A DNA stretch of 64,000 nt from positions 4,648,001 to 4,712,000 of the forward strand of contig NZ_CP056032.1 in NCBI RefSeq assembly GCF_013375035.1, in the 5' to 3' direction. A program made the translations under genes and the position numbers. Origin of the DNA: Spirosoma sp. KUDC1026 (GTDB taxonomy: Bacteria; Bacteroidota; Bacteroidia; Cytophagales; Spirosomataceae). This document shows, one piece after another, positions 26,151-35,094 of the stretch (positions are counted from its first letter, which is position 1; each line of letters begins with the position of its first letter). Under the pieces are notes generated by a model. The model did not search any database. It had not been told where the DNA came from and saw only the letters and a list, made by a program, of their open reading frames with translations.

Positions 26151-27392
26151 TTACTTTTTCTCCTCCAGCACAACCCAGCGGTTCACCATATTATGAGGCC
26201 CCTCCAGCACGACTTTATAGAACGACGACGGATATTTCGTTACGTCGATTACGACGTGTTTCTGGGCCAATGGCACCTCGGCCATCAGCTGATACGTATC
26301 ATTTCCACCCGACTCGACGTGGTTGGTCGTTGTCACCCAGATGTTCAGCGTCCCGGTTTGTTCCAGCGCCTGCCAGCTCACGCTCAGCTGGTTCTGAAAA
26401 TAATTCACCTGTGGATCAGCGACGGATACGGGACCCGTCAGCGGGACACCGTCAACCTCCCGACTGATGTCGACCGGAATCGTTACGTTCAGAAAACGGG
26501 CCAGCGTCGGCATAATGTCCACCACGCCGGGCTGGTTGTAGCGGGCGTAGGCGTTCTGTTCGGGCTGGTTGCTGACCAGCCAGGTTGTCCGCTGCCGGGT
26601 CGACTGACCGCCGTGATTTTTGCCGTTCTGCTCGTCGCGCCCGTGGTCGGTCGTGATCACCAGCATCCATTCCTCGCCCAGTTTCTGCCGGGCCTGAATG
26701 GCTTTCCAGAGCCGTCCCATCTGAACATCCATTGATTCAACCGCTGCACGGTAGGGTTCACTGTCGCCGTATTTGTGGCCCATATCGTCGGTATATTCCA
26801 GATAAACCCACGACAGGTCCGGCCCCTGCCGGGTGAGGCAGTCGACAGCTTTGTCAACGACGTGCTCGTCAATCCGGCTCATGTACTTTTTTTCCTGATC
26901 GTGCGGAAACTGTACGGTGTCCAGTTCGTAGCCGTCGAATGCATAATCGATCGGTACGTTATTCGTCTGCGGCAGTCCGGTTCCGACCAGCTTGGTCCGG
27001 TTGTCGAGCCAGCTGGAGAAAATGGCCGTTTTCCGGTCGGGATACTGGTTTTTAAACAGGCGGAAGATGGTTGGGTAGTGGTAATTGGGTGCTTTGATAC
27101 TGTTGTCCCAGACGTTGTGTTTGTTCACCCAGGTGCCCGTCAGCAGGCTGTTGTAGCCTACGGCCGAAATTGTTGGCGTCTGCGAGTACGTACCTTTGTC
27201 GCCCCCCACGTGCGCCCGCATGTACGTACCGGTTTTCGCGATGGCCCGCAGGTTCGGCACCTTCGCCGATTCGATCACATCGGCCGGAATACCGTCAACG
27301 ATCACAAACACGGCTTTCCGGCGGGGCTGTTGCGCCAGCAGGGGCGAGCCAGCCAGCAGGCTCAGCCCGATAATCAACACAATCAATTTCAT
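26151..27392 (-). CDS. Exported type I phosphodiesterase / alkaline phosphatase superfamily enzyme
   Basis: A 413-residue exported enzyme of the nucleotide pyrophosphatase/phosphodiesterase group. The signal peptide [21 protein letters not shown] is followed by [15 protein letters not shown] (metal Asp) and a nucleophile region [20 protein letters not shown]. The second metal site is [19 protein letters not shown]-terminal sandwich-like extension of about 100 residues follows the catalytic domain. Start at the ATG at 27392; a GTG two codons upstream is possible. It lies upstream of the histidine kinase on the same strand with a 58-base gap. It probably acts on phosphodiesters or nucleotides in the periplasm. 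Confidence 0.9.
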   Translation of the reverse strand: MKLIVLIIGLSLLAGSPLLAQQPRRKAVFVIVDGIPADVIESAKVPNLRAIAKTGTYMRAHVGGDKGTYSQTPTISAVGYNSLLTGTWVNKHNVWDNSIKAPNYHYPTIFRLFKNQYPDRKTAIFSSWLDNRTKLVGTGLPQTNNVPIDYAFDGYELDTVQFPHDQEKKYMSRIDEHVVDKAVDCLTRQGPDLSWVYLEYTDDMGHKYGDSEPYRAAVESMDVQMGRLWKAIQARQKLGEEWMLVITTDHGRDEQNGKNHGGQSTRQRTTWLVSNQPEQNAYARYNQPGVVDIMPTLARFLNVTIPVDISREVDGVPLTGPVSVADPQVNYFQNQLSVSWQALEQTGTLNIWVTTTNHVESGGNDTYQLMAEVPLAQKHVVIDVTKYPSSFYKVVLEGPHNMVNRWVVLEEKK

Positions 27393-27529
27393 GGGCACGG
27401 TACGTTTCTCAACGGCAATTAGCGCGCAAATTAGCGGTTGCCTTCGTTCATTGGCTACGGCCTCCCATCAACAATTTATTACCGACGTTTCAGGGAGCGT
27501 AAAGAATTCGTAATGGACGGGATAGATTC

Positions 27530-27584
27530 TGACAGGATTAGCAGGATGTTTAAAGAACGTTTGATTAATCCTGTAATCCTGTCA
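27530..27584. terminator. Hairpin of the GACAGGAT repeat family after pncB
   Basis: GACAGGATTAGCAGGAT (from 27531) pairs with ATCCTGTAATCCTGTC (to 27583). It lies just downstream of the pncB stop, and A/T runs flank both sides. Further TCTGTCAACCTGTCAAAAAA copies follow towards pncB. The sequence family is the same as at 525-587. Confidence 0.65.
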
Positions 27585-27611
27585 AAAAAATCTGTCAACC
27601 TGTCAAAAAAT

Positions 27612-29099
27612 CTATCTCTCCCGCAGCTTCAGAATCAGCTCTGTCTTCAGGTCATGCAGGTCTTTTTCCAGGCCAACCGGATAGATATGGGGATTGACAA
27701 ACCGCTTGATCCCAGGGTGCAGGCTGGCCAACTGCGCCTGTACCCGCGCGCGGGTTGCGTGGATGTCCGGCGCTTCATACACCTGCTGTCCCGACCGGAA
27801 AACGGGCACCAGCAAATCCTCGTGCGCGTCGTTGTTACGAAAGCGTCGGCGCTTGGTAAAATCCAGCGGGTCGATCATAACCGGATTTGTCGATTCGGAT
27901 AAGGCTCCTCTGCTCTCGTCGAAGATCATATCGGCCAAAAAGCCCCGCTCGTCGCGGAACCGGCGCACCTGCTGAATCCCCGGCGTCGAGGTCTTGATCG
28001 CCTGCTCCGACAGCTTCATTTTGTACTGCCAGTCATCCGTTTCCGTATCGCGCAGGGCCGCCAGTTTGTAGACTCCTCCCAGGGCAGGCTGGTCGTAGGC
28101 CGTTACGAGCTTGGTGCCTACCCCCCAGATGGTGATCTGAGCGCCCTGCTGTTTCAGGCTGGTGATAATGGTTTCGTCCAGGTCGTTGCTGGCAACAATG
28201 GCCGTTTCCGGGAAGCCCGCTTCGTCCAGCAGCGTTCGTGCTTCGATACTCAGATATGCCAGATCGCCGGAGTCGAGCCGGATGGCGCTCAGCGTATGCC
28301 CCCGCTCCCGCAACTGCCGTCCTACTTCGATGGCGTTACGTACCCCCTGCAACGTATCGTAGGTATCGACCAGCAGCGTTACGTTATTGGGCAACACCTG
28401 GGCGTAGGTTTCAAAGGCCGTTCGCTCATTGTCGAACGACATCACCCAGCTGTGGGCGTGCGTCCCCTTCACCGGAATATCGTACAGCTTACCGGCCAGC
28501 ACGTTCGACGTAGCATCGCAGCCGCCGATGTAGGCCGCCCGGGAGGCCGTCATGCCCCCGTCGACACCCTGCGCCCGGCGAAGCCCAAATTCCAGCAACG
28601 TATCGTTCTCGGCCGACAGGCGCAGCCGGGCAGCTTTCGTAGCGATCAGCGTCTCGAAATTGATCAGATTCAGCAGGGGCGTTTCGAGCAGCTGGCATTG
28701 CAGAATCGGTCCGCGCACCCGTACCAGGGGTTCGTTCGGAAACACGACCGTTCCCTCCGGAACGGCGTCAATATCAACGGTCAGTTTCAGATCGGCCAGA
28801 TAGTCCAGAAAAGCTTCGTCAAACATCGGCTGGCCGTCATTCCCGGTCAGTGTCCGCAGATAACGCAGATCCTTTTTCGACATCCCGAAGTTCTTGATGT
28901 AGCCGATAACATTGGTCAGTCCGCAGGCAACCGTAAACCCACCGCCAAATGGATTCTGACGGAAATACAGCGTGAACACCGCTTCTTTTTCGGCACTGCC
29001 GGCATTCGTTTCCCCTGATTTCCAGTAGCCATAGGCCATGGTTACCTGATACAGGTCCGTGAGCAGGCTGAGCGACGTATCGTAGAGCTTATTTGTCAT
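27612..29099 (-). CDS. pncB: Nicotinate phosphoribosyltransferase
   Basis: A 495-residue enzyme joining nicotinate to phosphoribosyl pyrophosphate to make nicotinate mononucleotide, the entry of the NAD salvage pathway. The N-terminus YDTSLSLLTDLYQVTMAYGYW is the family hallmark, followed by YFRQNPFGGGFTVACGL, the conserved RRAQGVDGG block with its catalytic surroundings, the substrate segment KGTHAHSWVMSF, and IRLDSGDLAYLS. The ATG at 29099 gives the usual start; the longer frame adds 18 residues lacking homology. NadE, encoded at the left end of the window, completes the pathway. The gene is divergent from rpoN. Confidence 0.95.
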   Translation of the reverse strand: MTNKLYDTSLSLLTDLYQVTMAYGYWKSGETNAGSAEKEAVFTLYFRQNPFGGGFTVACGLTNVIGYIKNFGMSKKDLRYLRTLTGNDGQPMFDEAFLDYLADLKLTVDIDAVPEGTVVFPNEPLVRVRGPILQCQLLETPLLNLINFETLIATKAARLRLSAENDTLLEFGLRRAQGVDGGMTASRAAYIGGCDATSNVLAGKLYDIPVKGTHAHSWVMSFDNERTAFETYAQVLPNNVTLLVDTYDTLQGVRNAIEVGRQLRERGHTLSAIRLDSGDLAYLSIEARTLLDEAGFPETAIVASNDLDETIITSLKQQGAQITIWGVGTKLVTAYDQPALGGVYKLAALRDTETDDWQYKMKLSEQAIKTSTPGIQQVRRFRDERGFLADMIFDESRGALSESTNPVMIDPLDFTKRRRFRNNDAHEDLLVPVFRSGQQVYEAPDIHATRARVQAQLASLHPGIKRFVNPHIYPVGLEKDLHDLKTELILKLRER

Positions 29100-29165
29100 G
29101 CCGCTAATGTACACCCGCGGACCGTTCGACAAAATTTTTTCGCGCGCAAACAAATAAGACCGAAA

Positions 29166-29196
29166 TTTGGTCTGATAATTGCGAAGGGCAGTTTTG
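29166..29196 (+). promoter_or_regulatory. Candidate promoter of rpoN
   Basis: TTTG at 29166-29169 and CAGTTTTG at 29189-29196 are separated by 19 bases, the usual Bacteroidota -33/-7 spacing; the -7 box has one mismatch to TAnnTTTG. Start codon 57 bases downstream. Confidence 0.45.
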
Positions 29197-29253
29197 CACC
29201 CTGTTCCCCGCTGCTCAACGTAACACCTAACCTAGTCCGACGACCGTACCACC

Positions 29254-30702
29254 ATGCAGAAATTAAGTCTTTCCCAGTCCCTCCAGCAAAAACTGTCTCC
29301 GCAGCAGATTCAGTTTATTAAACTGCTGCAGATTCCTACGGCCGAGCTGGATACCCGTATCGAAGAAGAGCTGGAAATCAACCCCGCTCTGGAAGAAGGG
29401 ATGGATGAAGAATACGAACAGAAAGAAGAGGATTCGTTCGACGATGAGTACGACGACGAGTATAAGGATCGGAATGACGATCTGGATATCGACTCTTACC
29501 TCCAGAACGAGGACTATGCCGGTTATAAAATGCAGGGCGACGGCAGCTACGAGGAAGAACGGGAAATGCCCCTGGCAACCAGCTCCAGCCTGACCGATTC
29601 GCTGCTGCAGCAGTTTGGCTACCTGCAGCTTACTGACGAACAACGTACGATTGGCCTGCAGCTCATTGGCAGCATTGAAGCCGACGGCTACATCCGCCGG
29701 TCGTTACAAGCCATTGTTAATGATCTGGCCTTCTCGCAGAATATCTTCACCGACACGGAAGAAATTGAAGAAGTCCTGCACAAAATACAGACCTTCGACC
29801 CCCCGGGAATTGCTGCCCGTACGTTGCAAGAATGTCTGGTGCTGCAGCTCAAACGGAAAGATCCGGCCGATCCCTGCAACGCCCTGGCTATCCGGATCAT
29901 CGACGACTTCTTCGATGAGTTCTCCAAAAAGCACTTCGATAAAATTCAGCGCCGTCTGGGCATCAGTGATGCTACGCTGAAAAAAGTCATTGACATCATT
30001 ATCAAACTGAACCCCAAACCCGGATCGGTCGAAGGCGACTCCGGTTCGGCGCAGTACCTGATCCCGGATTTTATCCTGACCAACAACAATAACAAGCTCG
30101 AACTGACGCTCAACTCGAAAAATGCGCCCGAGTTGCGCATCAGCCGGTCGTTTGCCGATATGCTCGATACGTATGACAAGAGCAGCAAGCAGAACAAGTC
30201 GCTGAAAGAGACCGTCACCTTCGTCAAGCAGAAGCTCGACGCGGCCAAGTGGTTTATCGACGCCATCAAGCAGCGCCAGCAGACCCTGCTCAAAACCATG
30301 AACGCCATCGTTCGCTTCCAGTACGATTTCTTCCTGACGGGCGACGAGTCCAAACTCCGGCCCATGATCCTGAAGGACATCGCGAACATGATCGACATGG
30401 ACGTATCGACGGTGTCGCGGGTGGCGAACAGCAAGGCCGTACAGACCGAATTTGGCATTTACCCCCTCAAATATTTCTTCTCCGAGGGGATTTCGACCGA
30501 GTCGGGCGAGGATGTCAGCAGCCGTGAGGTGAAGAATATCCTAAAAGACCTGATCGACAACGAGCCGAAAATGAACCCCCTCTCGGACGACAAGCTCGAA
30601 AAAATTCTGAACGACCGGGGCTATAATATTGCCCGCCGAACGGTTGCCAAATACCGCGAGCAGCTCAACATTCCGGTAGCCCGCCTACGGAAACAGTTGT
30701 AA
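29254..30702 (+). CDS. rpoN: RNA polymerase sigma-54 factor
   Basis: A 482-residue sigma-54. Region I is the Gln/Leu-rich N-terminus (LSLSQSLQQKLSPQQIQFIK) that contacts activators, followed by an acidic region II (about residues 45-90, many Asp/Glu/Tyr), the core-binding domain, and the DNA-binding part with the RpoN box ARRTVAKYRE near the C-terminus for the -24 element. All parts are present, so it should be functional. It is followed by a terminator hairpin. The targets and activators are not visible in this window. Confidence 0.97.
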   Translation: MQKLSLSQSLQQKLSPQQIQFIKLLQIPTAELDTRIEEELEINPALEEGMDEEYEQKEEDSFDDEYDDEYKDRNDDLDIDSYLQNEDYAGYKMQGDGSYEEEREMPLATSSSLTDSLLQQFGYLQLTDEQRTIGLQLIGSIEADGYIRRSLQAIVNDLAFSQNIFTDTEEIEEVLHKIQTFDPPGIAARTLQECLVLQLKRKDPADPCNALAIRIIDDFFDEFSKKHFDKIQRRLGISDATLKKVIDIIIKLNPKPGSVEGDSGSAQYLIPDFILTNNNNKLELTLNSKNAPELRISRSFADMLDTYDKSSKQNKSLKETVTFVKQKLDAAKWFIDAIKQRQQTLLKTMNAIVRFQYDFFLTGDESKLRPMILKDIANMIDMDVSTVSRVANSKAVQTEFGIYPLKYFFSEGISTESGEDVSSREVKNILKDLIDNEPKMNPLSDDKLEKILNDRGYNIARRTVAKYREQLNIPVARLRKQL

Positions 30703-30727
30703 CCGCGAACGGGTTGTCAAAAGAATC

Positions 30728-30763
30728 ACCGCCGATTACTGCGTTCAATCGCTAATCGGCGGT
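30728..30763 (+). terminator. Terminator hairpin after rpoN
   Basis: ACCGCCGATTA (30728-30738) pairs with TAATCGGCGGT (30753-30763). The T-tract is short (CCTTTG), so termination may be partial. Confidence 0.6.
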
Positions 30764-30770
30764 ACCTTTG
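30763..30770 (+). promoter_or_regulatory. Candidate -7 promoter element, PAP2-like gene
   Basis: TACCTTTG is a perfect TAnnTTTG and begins at the last base of the rpoN terminator stem, 20 bases before the TTG start of the next gene. Confidence 0.4.
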
Positions 30771-30790
30771 TTGTCCGTAAACAGATTCCA

Positions 30791-31429
30791 TTGGCTACTC
30801 GATTTGCCTATTTTCTGTCGGCCATCCTGCACCCGCTGCTGATGCCGACGCTCTTATTCGGCATCCTATTGCTGCATACACCGACCGTTGTCGGCCTCGA
30901 CGTCTTTTCATTTTCGCTGCGGGCCAGCCTGCTGGTGCTGTTGTTCATCGGTACGTTCGCGGCCCCCTCGCTTATCATTTATTACCTGTTCCGAACTGGC
31001 TACGTCCGTAACCTGTACCTCGACCAGCTCGCCGACCGCCGTCTGCCTTATTTCCTGACGGCGCTGATCTATACGTTCGTCGGGTACCTGTTTGCCTACC
31101 GGATGCAGATCGTCTCGACGCTCTCGCCCGAAATCCCGATTCTGCTTGGCAGCATTACCGTATCAATCCTGCTTGTGGGCCTGATCAGCCTCTACTGGCA
31201 GATCAGCGCGCATGGCGTTGGGATTGGGGGCGTTCTGGGCAGTATTGCCGCCCTGGCGCTTAAATTCAGCCTGCCCGAACTATTCCTGCCGACAATCCTG
31301 CTGGTCATCCTGACCAGTCTGGTTGCCAGTGCGCGGCTTAAACTCAACGCCCACACCCCCGCCGAGGTTGGTGCCGGGCTCCTCCTCGGCCTCACCGTCA
31401 GCGTAGCGGCCGTTGCCTGGCTGGTATGA
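30791..31429 (+). CDS. PAP2-like integral membrane protein
   Basis: A 212-residue membrane protein with about six apolar segments. The C-terminal motif LNAHTPAEVGAGLLLG resembles the last conserved block of PAP2-type lipid phosphatases (a His before a Gly-rich membrane helix). The first signature motifs of that family (KxxxxxxRP and PSGH) are not evident, so catalytic activity is doubtful. The start is a TTG; no upstream ATG is in frame. It lies between rpoN and an enoyl-CoA hydratase gene and ends at a strong hairpin. I label it hypothetical, with distant PAP2 relation. Confidence 0.75.
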   Translation: MATRFAYFLSAILHPLLMPTLLFGILLLHTPTVVGLDVFSFSLRASLLVLLFIGTFAAPSLIIYYLFRTGYVRNLYLDQLADRRLPYFLTALIYTFVGYLFAYRMQIVSTLSPEIPILLGSITVSILLVGLISLYWQISAHGVGIGGVLGSIAALALKFSLPELFLPTILLVILTSLVASARLKLNAHTPAEVGAGLLLGLTVSVAAVAWLV

Positions 31430-31432
31430 GTA

Positions 31433-31493
31433 GGAACCGGAATGGAAACGCTGCCAAAGTTTAGAACTCTGGCAGCGTTTCCATTCCGGTTCC
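31433..31493. terminator. Hairpin with perfect 24-bp arms
   Basis: Arms 31433-31456 (starting GGAACCGGAATGG, ending GCTGCCA) and 31470-31493 are exact complements around a 13-base loop. It starts 4 bases after the PAP2-like stop. The U-tract is missing, so the stem may act as a transcript-end stabiliser as much as a terminator. Confidence 0.7.
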
Positions 31494-31508
31494 CATCCGT
31501 CTTTCCGT

Positions 31509-31516
31509 TAGCTTTG
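31509..31516 (+). promoter_or_regulatory. Candidate -7 promoter element, enoyl-CoA hydratase gene
   Basis: TAGCTTTG matches TAnnTTTG, 16 bases before the ATG. The -33 region would fall in the right arm of the preceding hairpin and has no clear TTTG. Confidence 0.4.
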
Positions 31517-31532
31517 TTAAAAGCCTTTTCCC

Positions 31533-32318
31533 ATGTACGAACACCTGCTTTATTCCTGCCTGGATGGCGTTTGCCGGATAACGCTCAACCGGCCGCACGT
31601 GTACAACGCCCTCAGCCCCGCCCTGCTCCGGGAGTTAAACACAGCGTTCGAGACCGCAGGGGCCGACGATACCGTTCGGGTAGTGGTGTTGACGGGCGCG
31701 GGCGATAAAGCGTTCTCCTCGGGGGCCGACCTGAAAGAAACACCTACCACCGACGGGAAGCCAAACCTGGGCGACACCCTGCGCACTACGTACAATCCGT
31801 TGATCAGGTGTATGCGCAGCCTACCCAAACCCATCATTGCCCGCGTGAACGGCATAGCGGCCGGTGCGGGCTCATCGCTGGCGCTGGCCTGTGATCTGGT
31901 CATCTGCACCGACAGCGCCTATTTCAGCCAGATTTTCGTCAACATTGGCCTCATGCCCGACGCAGGCGCTACGTTCTTCCTGCCGCGCCTGCTGGGTCCA
32001 CAGCTCGCTTTCGAACTGAGCAGCACCGGACGCCGGGTCTACGGGCCCGAAGCCACCCGGATTGGCCTAGTGAATCGGTCGGTGCCGGTGGGTGAGCTGG
32101 ACGAGGTTGTGAACGAAACCGTGGCCTATTATGCCTCTGCCCCCACCCGTTCCATTGCCGCTATGAAAAAAGTTTTCAACCAATCGCTCTATTCTGACCT
32201 TGATCAGATGCTGGAGCAAGAAGCTGACAATCAGAACGAGTTGGGTCAGTCAGCCGACTTTGGCGAGGGGCTACAGTCCTTTTTAGGCAAGCGCCCCGCA
32301 AAATTTTCAGGCAAATAA
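31533..32318 (+). CDS. Enoyl-CoA hydratase/isomerase family protein
   Basis: A 261-residue crotonase-fold enzyme that hydrates or isomerises an acyl-CoA in fatty-acid or amino-acid breakdown. The oxyanion-hole segments are SSGADLKE (around residue 62) and NGIAAGAGSSLALACDLVIC (about 105-124), and the C-terminal helix FLGKRPAKF is typical of this family. The position of the first catalytic Glu of true hydratases is not clear (SQIFVNIGLMPDAG has Asp), so it may act as an isomerase or PaaG/PaaF-type enzyme. The gene stands alone just before tRNA-Arg. Confidence 0.9.
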   Translation: MYEHLLYSCLDGVCRITLNRPHVYNALSPALLRELNTAFETAGADDTVRVVVLTGAGDKAFSSGADLKETPTTDGKPNLGDTLRTTYNPLIRCMRSLPKPIIARVNGIAAGAGSSLALACDLVICTDSAYFSQIFVNIGLMPDAGATFFLPRLLGPQLAFELSSTGRRVYGPEATRIGLVNRSVPVGELDEVVNETVAYYASAPTRSIAAMKKVFNQSLYSDLDQMLEQEADNQNELGQSADFGEGLQSFLGKRPAKFSGK

Positions 32319-32319
32319 G

Positions 32320-32350
32320 TTGACAAACGTCTTTTTGCTACCTACTTTTG
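32320..32350 (+). promoter_or_regulatory. Promoter of tRNA-Arg
   Basis: TTG (32320-32322), a 20-base spacer and TACTTTTG (32343-32350) fit the Bacteroidota -33/-7 promoter. The mature tRNA begins 34 bases later. The -33 box overlaps the end of the enoyl-CoA hydratase gene region. Confidence 0.65.
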
Positions 32351-32384
32351 CACTCCCAACAACGGGAAACGCACACAGTGCAAT

Positions 32385-32458
32385 GCATTCGTAGCTCAAT
32401 TGGATAGAGCACCTGACTACGGATCAGGAGGTTTGGGGTTCGAATCCCTACGAGTGCA
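32385..32458 (+). tRNA. tRNA-Arg(ACG)
   Basis: The 74-base sequence folds as a cloverleaf. Acceptor GCATTCG pairs with CGAGTGC, the D-arm is GCTC/GAGC, the anticodon stem CTGA-CTACGGA-TCAG puts ACG in the loop, and the T-arm is GGGTTCGAATCCC. The discriminator base is A and CCA is not encoded. An integrase remnant begins less than 100 bases downstream, so the gene is a likely integration site. Confidence 0.95.
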
Positions 32459-32473
32459 CGAAGTATCAGTCAA

Positions 32474-32503
32474 AGCCCACCCTACCCGGTGGGCTTTTCT
32501 GTT
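32474..32503 (+). terminator. Terminator after tRNA-Arg
   Basis: AGCCCACC (32474-32481) pairs with GGTGGGCT (32488-32495) and is followed by TTTCTGTTTT. Next to it, CATACGTTTCAG (32506) and CTGAAACGTATG (to 32538) form a second perfect 12-base inverted repeat. Confidence 0.8.
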
Positions 32504-32537
32504 TTCATACGTTTCAGATAGATTACCTGAAACGTAT

Positions 32538-32711
32538 GCCTTCTTTTCTGAGCTTGGTGATGATGTCATAACGCTGAAAGAATACATGGGTCATTCTAAT
32601 ATACAGACGACGATGAAGTACGTCCACATCAGCGAGCAACGGAAGAAGGAAAAGATCAACGTCTTCGATAAGCTATTCATAAAAAAAGACGGCCAACAGG
32701 GGGCCGCCTAA
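32538..32711 (+). pseudogene. C-terminal remnant of a tyrosine recombinase (integrase)
   Basis: Only the last ~57 residues of a phage-type integrase remain: GDDVITLKEYMGHSNIQTTM, followed by KYVHISEQRKKEKINVFDKL. The GHSNIQTT block with its His and the nucleophile Tyr in KYVHI are kept, but the Arg and first His boxes, and all the N-terminus, are missing. The frame extends backwards into the tRNA without homology, so the reading frame's apparent start is meaningless. Position directly after tRNA-Arg is what is expected for an element that integrated there and was later deleted by rearrangement, perhaps with the IS5 copy beside it. Confidence 0.8.
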
Positions 32712-32730
32712 AGATTTTACTTTTAGAATG

Positions 32731-33581
32731 TGTTTGGGAATTATCTTTTGCCATTCAACTGATTCGTTGCAACATGATTTGAATGTTAGCTAAGTACAGC
32801 CAGCAAACCGAAGAAGATACGGTGTATTCATAATCTTTGACGATCCGCCGGAAGTAATTCGTCCAAGCAATGGTCCGTTCCACTACCCACCGCTTGGCCA
32901 CGGGTACAAAGCCCAGAGTTGATTCAGGACGAGATGCTTTTTCAAAATCAATACTCCATTTTGCCAACTCTTGAGCGAAAACCCCATTATAAGATTGATC
33001 CCCGTAGACTTTCTCTAAACGCTCCCCAACTTGCCATAATAAGTCACCGACCAGCGATACGGCTGAAGGGCCATCCGCTTGATTAGCCGAATGGACATCT
33101 GCGAGCCATAGACGCCCTTGGGTATCAACGACAAACTGCCTTTTGCGGCCATTGACTCGTTTATTCGCATCGATACCTCGGTTCTCCCAAATCATCGGAG
33201 CCAGCTTAACGCTCTGTGAATCAATACATAGTACCGACGGAAAGGGCTTTTTGCCGACTTGTTTTCGGTCTAGTTGGTTCAAGGCCATATTGATTCGCTG
33301 AAACGTACCATCCTGTTTCCAACGTCTGAAATAGTAATAGACGGTTTGCCAGTTAGGCCACTCAGTAGGCAGGTTACGCCATTGGCACCCTGTGCGCAAT
33401 AGCCATAAAATGCTATTGATAATCCGCCGTAAATCATGAGTCCGTTGGCGATCAAGTCGTAAAAAAGGAGAAATTGCACTCCACTGGGCGTCGGTCAGTG
33501 GTTTCCACTGTTTGGTCATTGCTTTGTATTTTGGTCGATACAAAAATGGCTCGACGCTCAGCCTTTAACAATTCCCAAACA
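32731..33581 (-). mobile_element. IS5-family insertion sequence, 851 bp
   Basis: TGTTTGGGAATT (32731-32742) and its complement AATTCCCAAACA (33570-33581) bound a single transposase gene. No flanking direct repeat of 3 bases or more is clear (AATG on the left, GCTT on the right), so the element may have been involved in a deletion or the duplication has decayed. Confidence 0.85.
32755..33519 (-). CDS. IS5-family transposase
   Basis: A 254-residue DDE transposase of the IS5 family. An N-terminal DUF4096-type segment (LTDAQWSAISPFL, GCQWRNLPTEWPNWQTVYYY) precedes the catalytic domain: the first Asp in VLCIDSQSVKL, the second in GDQSYNG, and the Glu in the final block RWVVERTIAWTNYFRRI. The frame is complete and the element ends lie close to both sides. 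I chose the ATG at 33519; a TTG eight codons earlier is also open. Confidence 0.93.
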   Translation of the reverse strand: MTKQWKPLTDAQWSAISPFLRLDRQRTHDLRRIINSILWLLRTGCQWRNLPTEWPNWQTVYYYFRRWKQDGTFQRINMALNQLDRKQVGKKPFPSVLCIDSQSVKLAPMIWENRGIDANKRVNGRKRQFVVDTQGRLWLADVHSANQADGPSAVSLVGDLLWQVGERLEKVYGDQSYNGVFAQELAKWSIDFEKASRPESTLGFVPVAKRWVVERTIAWTNYFRRIVKDYEYTVSSSVCWLYLANIQIMLQRIS

Positions 33582-33635
33582 GCTTCTTAAGGATGGATTA
33601 CTTAAATAAGCCCGGCACTTGCAGGGCTTATTTTT

Positions 33636-35093
33636 TTAATTTCTACGATTTGATAACTTCCTCAAAGTTCTGTAAGGTGGAATTCCTAAATCTTCTAACA
33701 CAATTACTAAAAGTACCTTTCTTAGCTTAACACTCAGATCAAAGAGTTTGAATACATCTAGTACATTATCGTTAGAATAACTATTCTTATCATAGTGTGT
33801 ATAGTAGTTCCTATTTATTACGACGTAATTAATCAATCCTTTCCAGTCTCCAAAGGCTTCTACAAAATCTTCTTTATCTACTTTGTCTCTAATATCTTTC
33901 AGTAAAAATTTCAACCTATCTCTTAACGTTTGTTCATTTATATACTTTAGATTACCCTCAATTTTAGACAATATTTGCTCTACCTGTACGTCATTCTCTT
34001 GACTACACATTTGTAGAATATCAAAAAAATTATCCCCTCTTAAATTATCTATCAGTTGTCTTATTAGAGTTTCTTTAAGATCGTCACTATATGTTAGTTT
34101 ATTATTTTTAACCCTGTGAAAAGCTTCTATTGCCCTGACTTTTTCTAAAAACACATCTACTGAGAATTGATTTATTATTTGCGATAATACCCAGTGTACA
34201 TACTCAATATCGCTTTGATCTGTATAATTAAACCATTTTTGAACTACCGATGGAAAGATATTCTCTATCTCTTCGTAAGTATGTATCATCTCAAAGAACC
34301 TTACATCATCTTTGGGGAACTTCTTTGATACTGGTTTAAAGTATACATTCTTATAATCATACACATAAGGGGTAGGATCTTCGTTTGTAGCCGAATAATT
34401 TCCAACTCTAAATGTTATAGGAAAACAATCGTCATTTTGTAAAATAGTTAATAACCGTCTAAGTTTTTCAATCATTTTAAACCATTGCTGAATAGAAACT
34501 TTTTGATCACGAGAATTCAATTCAATATGAAATTTTTCTTTCACTTGATGAATAAACTTACTCCCTGAACCACCGCTCGCGTAACTAAACCATAGTTTAA
34601 ATGTGAACTGGTCATTTATTGAAAAAGAAATATCCTCCGGATAGTTATCACCATAAAAGGATTGCGATATACCCATAGGATGAAATTTAGGGGGCAAAAA
34701 TCCTCTTTGCCCTATCCATTCCCCTATTCCAGATAATTCGACACTAACAACATCATAATTAAGACTGTCTGCATCTACATATTCAACATCGTCAATTATT
34801 CTCCCAACCCTAATTGTCAATAATGCACCTGTACCAATAGAATAGCTTTCAAAGTCGTTATCTATTAATACTAAAGGTTTACCTGACTTGTGTTCAACTC
34901 CTTTAATCACATTCAAGTCATCACTTGAAAACATCTCCCCAAAAAAACCTAAAACTGGAATAACCTGTTCTCTCGAAGAGATTTTTAAAATTGGCCTTTC
35001 TCCTACTCTATAAGTCAAAGTACCAAAAAACGTAAATATTTTCCCTTTTATAGGTATTAGCCATTCCCCCACCCACTCTTTATCTTTATCCAT
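33636..35093 (-). CDS. ApeA-like HEPN-domain defence protein
   Basis: A 485-residue protein whose N-terminal half resembles the ApeA N-terminal domain and whose C-terminal half is helical and ends in a HEPN-like domain. The HEPN ribonuclease motif R-x4-H is intact as R428-NYYT-H433. ApeA-type proteins are single-gene anti-phage systems thought to cleave RNA on infection and stop growth. The gene is conspicuously A/T-rich compared with its neighbours, a sign of transfer. Its ATG lies 1 base after the stop of a truncated serine recombinase gene, so the two are co-translated. The assignment to ApeA is from overall look and the motif and needs a profile search. Confidence 0.78.
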   Translation of the reverse strand: MDKDKEWVGEWLIPIKGKIFTFFGTLTYRVGERPILKISSREQVIPVLGFFGEMFSSDDLNVIKGVEHKSGKPLVLIDNDFESYSIGTGALLTIRVGRIIDDVEYVDADSLNYDVVSVELSGIGEWIGQRGFLPPKFHPMGISQSFYGDNYPEDISFSINDQFTFKLWFSYASGGSGSKFIHQVKEKFHIELNSRDQKVSIQQWFKMIEKLRRLLTILQNDDCFPITFRVGNYSATNEDPTPYVYDYKNVYFKPVSKKFPKDDVRFFEMIHTYEEIENIFPSVVQKWFNYTDQSDIEYVHWVLSQIINQFSVDVFLEKVRAIEAFHRVKNNKLTYSDDLKETLIRQLIDNLRGDNFFDILQMCSQENDVQVEQILSKIEGNLKYINEQTLRDRLKFLLKDIRDKVDKEDFVEAFGDWKGLINYVVINRNYYTHYDKNSYSNDNVLDVFKLFDLSVKLRKVLLVIVLEDLGIPPYRTLRKLSNRRN

Positions 35094-35094
35094 A

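Noticed and set aside
32400-32711. 103-residue protein starting inside tRNA-Arg
   Set aside because: The first 46 codons are tRNA, terminator and palindrome sequence; only the last ~57 residues are integrase-like, so it is treated as a remnant.
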